The translations under genes and the position numbers were made by a program. DNA of 5,331 nucleotides from an uncultured bacterium (GTDB taxonomy: Bacteria; Patescibacteriota; Saccharimonadia; Saccharimonadales; Saccharimonadaceae). This document shows positions 1 through 5,331 of the stretch, one piece after another; within the stretch, counting starts at the first letter, position 1, and each line of letters opens with the position of its first letter. The DNA is taken from positions 1 to 5,331 of the forward strand of contig CALAKV010000025.1 in NCBI GenBank assembly GCA_937922985.1, given 5' to 3'. Under the pieces are notes generated by a model that searched no databases, was not told the origin of the DNA, and saw nothing but the letters and a program-made list of their open reading frames with translations.

Positions 1-771
1 AAAATTATTTTGGCTGTAGGCGGTTTTAGCAGATTTTTCAAGCATCTTAAAAGGTGCTTTTTTATCAATTAGCAGTTTTAAATTACTCAAGGAACCCTCT
101 AAAATTGCTACTGGTGTACGAAGCTCGTGGCTCACAACACTAATAAATTCATCACGCTCTTCATCAAGCGTTTTTTGCTTGGTAATATCGCGTAAAATTA
201 CCACGAATTTTTTTAAATTAGACCTTGATTTTTTCGAAAAAGATTCTTTAATTTTAATAATTTCAATTTCAATTCGTAGTGTTTCGTCTTCTTTTTGAAG
301 AATTAAATCATTGGTTGAGAAATATGGCTTTCCTGCTTTAAGAATTTCTTGAATTTCGAATTTCTGTGTGTTGATTTTTGCAAGCTTACAAAGTTTCGAA
401 AGGTTCTTATTTAAAATTTCACCATTTTCGCCTAAAATTTCAAGCGCTGCAGAATTGTATAATTCAATTTTTCCGCGCGAATCAATACCTAAAACTGCAT
501 CAGTTAAGCTATTAATGATCGTTAAAATTCTATTTCGCGAATCTTCAGCATTTTTGCGGGCTTCAAACATTTTTTGGCGAGTTTGTCTTTGACGAACTCC
601 AAAAATTATAAAAGCTAAATTTAAAGTAAAAAGTGTAAAAAATATCACTATAAAATCATTAAAATTTAGCGGATGAGTAATAAAAATAATCACAATCTCA
701 GACAAAAAAATCATTGTGCCGAGCATGAATCTTATTAAAAGATCATTTTTGCGATTATGAAATTTATCCAT
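1..771 (-). CDS. Membrane-anchored PAS sensor histidine kinase, 3' end missing
   Basis: This is the N-terminal part of a two-component sensor kinase, which would autophosphorylate on histidine and pass the phosphate to a response regulator. It runs off the window, leaving 257 residues from the ATG at 771. Two hydrophobic helices (about residues 14-33 and 38-59) are joined by a very short loop (HPLNFND), so there is no extracytoplasmic sensor domain. A PAS-like domain follows (about 80-196), opening with TIINSLTDAVLGID and closing with VVILRDITKQK. The HisKA H-box FISVVSHELRTP then gives phospho-acceptor His215 (codon 129..127). The HATPase domain lies outside the window. An in-frame ATG at 777 would add two residues. 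I prefer 771 because it sits 7 nt after a TATAAT box. The signal is probably cytoplasmic or membrane-derived, read by the PAS domain. The partner regulator is not visible. Family assignment is firm; specificity is unknown. Confidence 0.9.
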   Translation of the reverse strand, partial: MDKFHNRKNDLLIRFMLGTMIFLSEIVIIFITHPLNFNDFIVIFFTLFTLNLAFIIFGVRQRQTRQKMFEARKNAEDSRNRILTIINSLTDAVLGIDSRGKIELYNSAALEILGENGEILNKNLSKLCKLAKINTQKFEIQEILKAGKPYFSTNDLILQKEDETLRIEIEIIKIKESFSKKSRSNLKKFVVILRDITKQKTLDEERDEFISVVSHELRTPVAILEGSLSNLKLLIDKKAPFKMLEKSAKTAYSQNNF

Positions 772-778
772 AACCATA

Positions 779-807
779 ATTATACGCTAAAGAAAATGAA
801 AAATCAA
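779..807 (-). promoter_or_regulatory. Sigma70-type promoter of the sensor kinase gene, predicted leaderless
   Basis: The minus strand carries a -35 box TTGATT (807..802), a 17-nt spacer and a perfect -10 box TATAAT (784..779). Seven bases later comes the A of the ATG at 771, where transcription should begin. The ATG at 777 would then lie upstream of the transcript start. No Shine-Dalgarno sequence precedes either ATG. The boxes are seen directly; promoter activity and leaderless translation are inferred. Confidence 0.7.
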
Positions 808-811
808 TTTT

Positions 812-846
812 AAAAACCGCAAGAATAAGGGAAAAAATGCGGTTTT
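812..846 (-). terminator. Probable intrinsic terminator after dnaB
   Basis: An inverted repeat pairs 846..838 (AAAACCGCA on the minus strand) with 821..813 (TGCGGTTTT), a 9-bp stem around a 16-nt loop. It starts six bases after the dnaB stop codon, and the minus strand continues into a T-rich stretch (TTTTTAAAA). The stem has only a four-base G/C core and the loop is long, so it may be a weak terminator. It lies just before the kinase promoter, as expected at a transcription-unit boundary. The plus-strand copy also ends in TTTT, but no plus-strand gene needs it. Confidence 0.55.
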
Positions 847-851
847 AAAAT

Positions 852-2204
852 TTATTCACCATGCTTGCGGTCGAGCGACATAAAGCGGAGGCGTTCTGGG
901 TGGAAATAGAGCTCAATTGTACCAACCGGGCCGTGGCGATGCTTGGCAAGAATGAGATCAGTGATATTTTCACGCTCAGTTTCAGGATTATAATAAGCTT
1001 CACGATAAAGAAACATCACTATGTCTGCGTCTTGCTCAATAGAACCAGACTCACGGAGATCAGCGAGTTGCGGTATTTTGGGATCACGGCTTTCAACGGA
1101 GCGGCTGAGCTGTGAAAGCGCAATTACAGGCACATTTAATTCGCGTGCGAGCAACTTTAAGCCACGCGAAATTTCTGAAACCTCTTGAACGCGGTTCGCC
1201 GAAGATTTTGCTGAGCCGCTTCCCTGCATCAACTGTAGATAGTCAATAACAATCAAACCAAGCTCGCCATCATGTGCAGCGCGCCGCGCTTTTGTTCGCA
1301 TTTCGAGAACACTTACGCCAGGTGTATCATCAATAAAAATTGGAGCTTCAGCCATTTCGCCCATAGCATCAGCTAGCTTTGCGAAGTCTTCATCACTCAA
1401 ATTTCCCGTTCGAATATTCCATGAATCAACTCCAGCGGCATCTGCAAGCATACGGTCAACAAGCTGTTCTTTACTCATCTCAAGGCTAAAGAAAAGCACT
1501 GATTTTTTCTCGATTGTAGCAATATTGTAAGCTAAATTTGTTACGAAAGTTGTTTTTCCCATCGCTGGCCGGGCAGCAAGAATAATTAGGTCTGAACGCT
1601 GCAATCCTGCTGTTTTGTTATCAAGATCACGATAGCCTGTTCGAATCCCACGAATCGCCCCTTTGTTCTTATAGAGTTCATCTAATCTTTCGAAAGATTC
1701 GTTCAGGATATCTTCCATTGAAGATAAATCTTGTTTTAAGCTTGCATCTGAAACGCTGAAAAGTTCAGCTTCACTTTGGCCTAAAAGCTGCGGAACAGTT
1801 AATTCTTCATTAAAAGCTAATTCAGTAATGTCGCCGCCAGCTTTAATTAGTCGTCTTCGAACTGCTGCCTGAGCAACAATTTCAGCATAGCTTGCTGCGT
1901 GTGAAGCTGTTGGAACGTAGTTTGTTAATTCTGCTAAATAACTTGAGCCACCAACTGCCTCAAGTTCTTCTCGTTTTTTAAGCTCGTTCGTGAGTGTTAG
2001 AAGGTCAACCGGCTGGTGATGTTCATAAAGTCGAATAATCGACGCAAAAATTGTGGCGTGGCGTTTATCATAAAAATCTGCCGCTTTCACAATCTCTACA
2101 ATGTCAATCAAGACTTCCTCGTCAATCAAAATAGCGCCAATTAAACTCATCTCGGCATCTAAATTCTGTGGCGGAATTTTACCGCCGGTTTTCTCGCTAC
2201 TCAT
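852..2204 (-). CDS. dnaB: Replicative DNA helicase DnaB
   Basis: DnaB is the hexameric 5'-3' helicase that unwinds the replication fork and recruits primase. The protein has 450 residues, the family's normal length. The N-terminal DnaB domain (about 14-115) begins PPQNLDAEMSLIGAIL. The RecA-like C-terminal ATPase carries Walker A ARPAMGKTT (about 211-219), the SLEMS motif (240-244), Walker B LIVIDYLQLM (317-326), a DNA-binding/H3 stretch VIALSQLSRSVESR (360-373) and LADLRESGSIEQDAD (380-394). The arginine-finger region KHRHGP (421-426) follows. No intein interrupts the ATPase. I chose the ATG at 2204; a TTG at 2207 would add one residue. Either start overlaps the dnaX stop (TAG 2199..2197), with a GGAG 15 nt upstream of the ATG, so translation is probably coupled to dnaX. 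The gene is visibly richer in G+C than its neighbours. Identification is secure. Confidence 0.98.
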   Translation of the reverse strand: MSSEKTGGKIPPQNLDAEMSLIGAILIDEEVLIDIVEIVKAADFYDKRHATIFASIIRLYEHHQPVDLLTLTNELKKREELEAVGGSSYLAELTNYVPTASHAASYAEIVAQAAVRRRLIKAGGDITELAFNEELTVPQLLGQSEAELFSVSDASLKQDLSSMEDILNESFERLDELYKNKGAIRGIRTGYRDLDNKTAGLQRSDLIILAARPAMGKTTFVTNLAYNIATIEKKSVLFFSLEMSKEQLVDRMLADAAGVDSWNIRTGNLSDEDFAKLADAMGEMAEAPIFIDDTPGVSVLEMRTKARRAAHDGELGLIVIDYLQLMQGSGSAKSSANRVQEVSEISRGLKLLARELNVPVIALSQLSRSVESRDPKIPQLADLRESGSIEQDADIVMFLYREAYYNPETERENITDLILAKHRHGPVGTIELYFHPERLRFMSLDRKHGE

Positions 2205-3744
2205 CAATTTTTACCATTTCTCCACCCCCCATTAAATCCTGAACGCTCGCAATCGCTGGGTCGCTCGCGGGTTTTGCCGTTCCAAAAACTTCAATCACCC
2301 AGCCATCTGCGCCAATTTTCTTTAAAGCTTTTCCCATTGAAGCTTGAGCCTTTGCTTTTTCAAGCTGTTTTTGGTTAAAAGGCCTGCCTGTATAAATTTT
2401 AATTTTACCGTTTTCGAAAATATGGCCAGATTGTTTTAGAATTGTTTGCACTCCCTTGTCACCCTCATCAATTGCGCCCCAGAAATCCGCCCATTTGAAT
2501 TCTTTCTTATCGCTCAAATCTTGATTTTTATTTTCATTTTTTGGTGGAATTTCATTCAAGCTTTCTGGAATTTCATTTTTTAAAGATTTATTTTCTTCAT
2601 CTTTTTGCGGAATTTCTGTCTTATCTTCAAGATTTTCATTTTTTTGCGAGTTTTCGAAAGTTTCTTTTTGCGAGTTTGGCTGATTTTCTGATTCACTTTT
2701 TGGAATTTCTGCCGTTTTTTGATTTTTAGCTTTTGGCTTTGAAATTGTTTTTTGTTGAACTTGTGGCAAAATATTTTGATTTATTGAAAGCTGCGGCACA
2801 AAACTTGGCTGAATGAAAATCGAAAGCAGCTCCATTTCAATAAAATTTGACTTTTCTGCTCGTGTTAGTGGCATCAAAAATTGCGAAAGATATGGTTTTT
2901 CGCCAACATTTTCAGTAATAAAGCTTAAAAGCTGGCTAGCAAAATTTTTTAAATCTACGCCAGAGTTGCGAACATCTCGCACAATTTGCAAAATTTCGTT
3001 TGAATTTTGGTTTTCGAAAGCTGAAATTAAAGCATTAATTTGCATTTTTGGCGCCAATCCAAGGGCTTCTTCAAGCAAATTTGCTGTAATTTCTTTATTT
3101 TTTTCTGTAATGCTTGAAATTTGGTCAAGTAGTGAAATGCTATCACGAAAACTCCCCTCGCCGCGTTCGGCAATAATTTCAATCGCTTCTCTGGAAATAT
3201 TAATTTTTTCATTTTTAGCTATAAATTCTAAATGAGCGCAAACGTCTTCTTTTGAAATAAATCGAAAAACAAACCGCTGAGTTCGGCTGATAATTGTTGC
3301 TGGCAATTTGTGAGCATCGGTTGTGGCAAGAATAAAAACGGCGTGTTCTGGTGGTTCTTCAAGTGTTTTGAGGAGCGCGTTAAAAGCAGCTTTCGAAAGC
3401 ATATGAACTTCATCTATAATGTAAACACGATATTTGGCTGAAAACGGCGCAACTTGCACATTATCTCGAAGCTGGCGGATATCATCTACTCCGTTGTTGC
3501 TGGCGGCATCAATTTCAATAATATCTGGGTGATTATCTTCTTCGGAATATGGTAGATTATTAATTTCGTGGGCTAAAATTCGCGCAATAGAAGTTTTACC
3601 AACACCGCGTGGGCCAGTAAAAAGGTAAGCATGGGCAATTTTCCCCTGTTTTAAAGCATTTTCAAGCACTGTTGTGATGTGTTTTTGACCCACAACTTCA
3701 CTTAATTTCTTGCTCCGATATTTGCGATATAATGCTTTACTCAT
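2197..3744 (-). CDS. dnaX: DNA polymerase III gamma/tau subunit (clamp loader ATPase)
   Basis: DnaX is the AAA+ motor of the clamp loader that opens the beta clamp and sets it on primed DNA. It has 515 residues. Visible are Walker A GPRGVGKT (44-51), Walker B VYIIDEVHML (107-116), sensor 1 FILATTD (137-143), the arginine-finger motif as SRTQ (153-156; usually SRC) and sensor 2 GEGSFRDSISLLDQ (195-208). The collar domain III runs to about 315. A low-complexity K/E/N linker (about 330-412) and a C-terminal tau-type domain (about 413-488) follow. Oddly, the four-cysteine zinc module normally found between Walker A and Walker B is absent, replaced by a short acidic stretch around NNLPYSEED; the only cysteine is C169. 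Start: the ATG at 3744 lies 7 nt after a TAAAAT box, with no Shine-Dalgarno sequence. The gene overlaps dnaB downstream, so the two are co-transcribed. Confidence 0.97.
   Translation of the reverse strand: MSKALYRKYRSKKLSEVVGQKHITTVLENALKQGKIAHAYLFTGPRGVGKTSIARILAHEINNLPYSEEDNHPDIIEIDAASNNGVDDIRQLRDNVQVAPFSAKYRVYIIDEVHMLSKAAFNALLKTLEEPPEHAVFILATTDAHKLPATIISRTQRFVFRFISKEDVCAHLEFIAKNEKINISREAIEIIAERGEGSFRDSISLLDQISSITEKNKEITANLLEEALGLAPKMQINALISAFENQNSNEILQIVRDVRNSGVDLKNFASQLLSFITENVGEKPYLSQFLMPLTRAEKSNFIEMELLSIFIQPSFVPQLSINQNILPQVQQKTISKPKAKNQKTAEIPKSESENQPNSQKETFENSQKNENLEDKTEIPQKDEENKSLKNEIPESLNEIPPKNENKNQDLSDKKEFKWADFWGAIDEGDKGVQTILKQSGHIFENGKIKIYTGRPFNQKQLEKAKAQASMGKALKKIGADGWVIEVFGTAKPASDPAIASVQDLMGGGEMVKIDE
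2220..2223 (-). promoter_or_regulatory. Shine-Dalgarno-like GGAG inside the dnaX end, for dnaB
   Basis: GGAG on the minus strand lies 12 nt before the TTG at 2207 and 15 nt before the ATG at 2204. The spacing to the ATG is long, so dnaB start selection probably also depends on ribosomes terminating at the overlapping dnaX TAG. A functional role is inferred from position alone. Confidence 0.35.
2509..2757 (-). repeat. Degenerate EIP/KNE repeats encoding the DnaX linker
   Basis: This stretch encodes the disordered linker between the clamp-loader core and the tau C-terminal domain. It repeats an EIP tripeptide four times, written as GAAATTCC on the minus strand (plus-strand GGAATTTC at 2546, 2567, 2609 and 2702). 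A KNE tripeptide appears three times. Lys, Glu, Asn, Gln, Ser and Pro dominate and hydrophobics are rare. The copies are irregularly spaced and diverged, so this looks like an expanded low-complexity linker, not a precise tandem array. Its length probably varies between strains. Confidence 0.6.
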
Positions 3745-3751
3745 TAGTTCT

Positions 3752-3780
3752 ATTTTATCAGTTTTTTATTTAAAAATCAA
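3752..3780 (-). promoter_or_regulatory. Promoter of the dnaX-dnaB unit, predicted leaderless
   Basis: The minus strand reads TTGATT (3780..3775), a 17-nt spacer, TAAAAT (3757..3752), seven bases, then the dnaX ATG at 3744. The -35 box lies inside the last codons of the upstream DUF2797 gene. Box sequence and both spacings match the kinase promoter at 807..779 almost exactly, which supports both calls. No Shine-Dalgarno sequence precedes dnaX. No terminator hairpin is visible between DUF2797 and dnaX, so read-through from upstream is also possible. Confidence 0.7.
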
Positions 3781-4705
3781 ACAAGCTAGCCTGTCGTTCT
3801 GGTAAATTAAGTTCAATAATTTTTGGCGAAATTCGAATTTTTCGCCCCGTAAATTTTTTAAGTGGTATTGAAATAATTTCACCTTGTTGTTCAGCAAGTA
3901 AAATATAACCAACTTGAGCTTTTAAAATACCTGAAAAAATCAAAGTTTCACCGTTTTGATTTTGCGGACAGTTTTGTATTTCAAGCATTTCTCCGCTTAG
4001 AATTTTACCATTTTTTGAATAAAATTTATTCAAATCTATTGGATCTTGTTTTTCGAAAACTACTTTTTGGGCGGTTTCTATTTTTTTGCGAGCATCAAGA
4101 AGCGCTTTTTCTGCTTTCGAAAAAACAAAATCTTGTTTAAGCAGTTTTATTTTTGCACTTGCCTTGACATTTTCACAAAAATCTGGCATTTTGGATATTT
4201 TCTCTTCATAATTTCGAGCAATATTTGCACTCGAAAATTCACCTAAAATCAACGCGGCTCTTGCCCCCTGCTCAAGTAATCTTGTGATTCCTCGTCCTGC
4301 AAAACTAATTCCAACCTTGATAATTTCATCTGAAAAATATGCTAAATAAACAAAATGTGGCTGAAAATTTCGCTCAATCTGTTGTTTTGAAATTTCTCCA
4401 TCTTTTACATTGTAAAATGCTGGATTGAAGCCGGTTCTCTTTTGACAATTTTGACATTGTTCATATTTTTTGTCAAGTTCATAATTTTCTGGGCATACAA
4501 AATCCTCACCCGTTTCCAAACTATGCCGACCAATACAAAATCGTTTTGAAAGGTTAATTTCTATTGAAATCGGTTCTTCAAATTTTGGCGAGAAGCTTAA
4601 AATCTCACCAGAATCCAAATCTGCCAACCTCCAACGTGGTCTTTGGTTTCTATCAAAATCGACACGGGTTAAAAGATAATCTTTTTCAAAAAAATCTTTA
4701 TTCAT
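3770..4705 (-). CDS. DUF2797 family protein with C-terminal clamp-binding-like motif
   Basis: The biochemical function of DUF2797 is not established. The 311-residue protein has the family pattern. A four-cysteine, possibly metal-binding set comes first: C57 in FCIGRH, C71 in VCPENY, and C84 and C87 in QCQNC. The conserved core follows: VYLAYF (119-124), KVGIS (130-134), then RGITRLLEQGA (138-148). The spaced YLAYF/KVGIS pair followed by arginines resembles the two strands and helix of GIY-YIG nucleases; that relation is my inference. A basic helical stretch (about 184-216) leads to a small C-terminal beta-rich part (about 253-292). The chain ends RQASLFDF, where QASLF fits the beta-clamp-binding consensus QL(S/D)LF. 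The ATG overlaps the upstream nuclease stop (TAATG), with AAGGA 12 nt upstream, so the two are translationally coupled. It sits between a probable helicase-nuclease and dnaX, which suggests DNA repair or replication. Confidence 0.85.
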   Translation of the reverse strand: MNKDFFEKDYLLTRVDFDRNQRPRWRLADLDSGEILSFSPKFEEPISIEINLSKRFCIGRHSLETGEDFVCPENYELDKKYEQCQNCQKRTGFNPAFYNVKDGEISKQQIERNFQPHFVYLAYFSDEIIKVGISFAGRGITRLLEQGARAALILGEFSSANIARNYEEKISKMPDFCENVKASAKIKLLKQDFVFSKAEKALLDARKKIETAQKVVFEKQDPIDLNKFYSKNGKILSGEMLEIQNCPQNQNGETLIFSGILKAQVGYILLAEQQGEIISIPLKKFTGRKIRISPKIIELNLPERQASLFDF

Positions 4706-5331
4706 TAGTTATCTGAATCCTTAAAATCTGCGATTAAATCTGCTTCAAAGGCTCGCGTTCCTTTTATGTCTTTCGAATATTTTTCTTCATCTAGTTCAAA
4801 ATTAAATGATTTAATTTTTGCCCAAACAGCTTGGATTAGAGTTTTTAGCCGTTCCTCTTCTTCAGGCTTAAAGATGACTTCAAAATTATAAGTTTTTTCA
4901 GTACGTTTATCTGGCTCAATGAACTCCAAAACACCCTTTTCAACCGTGTAGCCTGAAAATTCTGGTGCATTTTCGATCAAAATTTTATAAAAATATAGCT
5001 GCTGTGTATACTCGTGAATTTTCGTTGAATTTGTATCAAATTTATTAGTTTTAGTATTAAAAGGAATTGAACCGGTCTTATAATCAACGACTGTGATTTT
5101 TTTATTTTTGCGGTCTATTCGAATTAGATCAATTTTTCCCGTTAGAGCCGCATTTCCAATCGTTACGCCAACACCGCTAAAGTTTTTCTCAGCTATATTT
5201 CCAGGTTTAAATTCGCCTAAATTATTTTTGAAAAAGTTTTCAAAAATTTGATTAAATCTTTCTAAAATTTCTTCTGCTGCTTGGTCTAAGTGATGGTGGG
5301 TTTAGTTCTTTGGTGATCTGCAAAAGAAAGC
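4705..5331 (-). CDS. RecB/AddAB-type PD-(D/E)XK nuclease domain, probable UvrD-family helicase C-terminus; 5'-partial, apparent frameshift
   Basis: The 198 codons from 5301 to the stop at 4707..4705 encode a RecB-family exonuclease domain. In order come LTGKIDLIRID (GKID 5139..5128), VVDYKTG (catalytic D and K, 5085..5077) and the QxxxY motif in YTQQLYFYKIL. These supply the metal-binding acids, the lysine and the motif typical of AddAB, RecB and Cas4 nucleases. Such domains commonly end UvrD/AddA-like helicases in DNA-break processing, so this is probably the tail of one; the helicase part is outside the window. AddB-like or free-standing nucleases are alternatives. A TTG at 4980 is not a credible start, because the catalytic motifs lie upstream in the same frame. 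The frame is blocked by TAA at 5304..5302. The frame beginning at 5329 reads ITKEL and joins naturally to THHHLDQAAEEILERF if one A near 5302 is removed. That suggests a real frameshift or an edge sequencing error. It overlaps the DUF2797 start by one base. Confidence 0.72.
4718..4722 (-). promoter_or_regulatory. Shine-Dalgarno-like AAGGA for the DUF2797 gene
   Basis: AAGGA on the minus strand ends 12 nt before the ATG at 4705, inside the final codons of the upstream nuclease gene. The spacing is on the long side, but the TAATG stop/start overlap could let terminating ribosomes reinitiate. Function is inferred. Confidence 0.35.

Noticed and set aside
368..592. Plus-strand open frame of 74 codons antisense to the sensor kinase
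   Set aside because: The minus-strand frame carries clear PAS and HisKA motifs; the plus-strand frame is a by-product of it.
861..1115. Plus-strand open frame of 84 codons antisense to dnaB
   Set aside because: It lies wholly inside the highly conserved DnaB C-terminal coding region and its translation resembles no known family, so it is a shadow of dnaB.
2813..3235. Plus-strand open frame of 140 codons antisense to dnaX
   Set aside because: It is Ser/Phe/Ile-rich and mirrors the Lys/Glu-rich DnaX codons. It has no recognisable domain or promoter of its own, and dnaX on the other strand is certain.
3027..3413. Two 61-codon minus-strand frames within dnaX (3027-3212 and 3228-3413)
   Set aside because: They are out of frame with the essential dnaX reading frame and have no start signals or family features.
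3745..3769. Terminator between DUF2797 and dnaX
   Set aside because: I found no convincing hairpin followed by a T run; the gap is fully occupied by the dnaX promoter.
4046..4246. Plus-strand open frame of 66 codons antisense to the DUF2797 gene
   Set aside because: It is a Phe-rich low-complexity translation opposite a Lys-rich helix-coding region, with no independent support.
4705..4980. A stand-alone 91-residue protein starting at TTG 4980
   Set aside because: The same frame continues open to 5301 and contains the GKID, DYK and QxxxY nuclease motifs, so the TTG is an internal Leu codon of a larger protein.
1..5331. tRNA, rRNA, CRISPR array, insertion sequence, riboswitch or replication origin
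   Set aside because: No cloverleaf, spaced direct repeats, terminal inverted repeats, transposase motifs, long leader or DnaA-box cluster was seen, and almost all of the window is coding.

Overview
This 5,331-bp A+T-rich fragment looks like the genome of a reduced, host-associated bacterium. The best guess is Candidatus Saccharibacteria (TM7, Patescibacteria/CPR). The reasons are the low G+C, tight one-strand packing, a DnaX that has lost its zinc module, and a RecB-family nuclease domain, probably from a UvrD-type helicase, beside a DUF2797 gene. This placement is inferred from protein flavour, not from a marker-gene tree. Genetic code 11 fits: Trp is TGG throughout and no TGA is needed as a sense codon. 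Genes run off both ends and the length is odd, so the window may be a whole contig.

All five genes lie on the minus strand. In transcription order: (i) 5331-4705, the 3' part of a protein ending in a PD-(D/E)XK (RecB/AddAB-type) nuclease domain, with an apparent single-base frameshift close to the right edge. (ii) 4705-3770, a DUF2797 protein that overlaps the nuclease stop by one base (TAATG) and ends in a candidate beta-clamp-binding motif. (iii) 3744-2197, dnaX, the clamp-loader gamma/tau subunit, behind its own promoter. (iv) 2204-852, dnaB, the replicative helicase, overlapping the dnaX stop. (v) After a probable terminator, 771-1, the N-terminal part of a membrane-anchored PAS/HisKA sensor kinase with its own promoter.

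The first four genes form a replication/repair block: a probable helicase-nuclease, a possible clamp-associated protein, the clamp loader and the fork helicase. The two transcription-unit-initial genes, dnaX and the kinase, share an unusual 5' architecture: TTGATT, 17 nt, TATAAT or TAAAAT, 7 nt, ATG. This predicts leaderless mRNAs starting on the A of the start codon. The genes internal to the units, DUF2797 and dnaB, instead have purine-rich Shine-Dalgarno-like stretches and overlapping stop/start codons. No tRNA, rRNA, CRISPR array, insertion sequence or integrase was seen. The only non-coding stretches are 772-851 and 3745-3769, both explained by a terminator and promoters.
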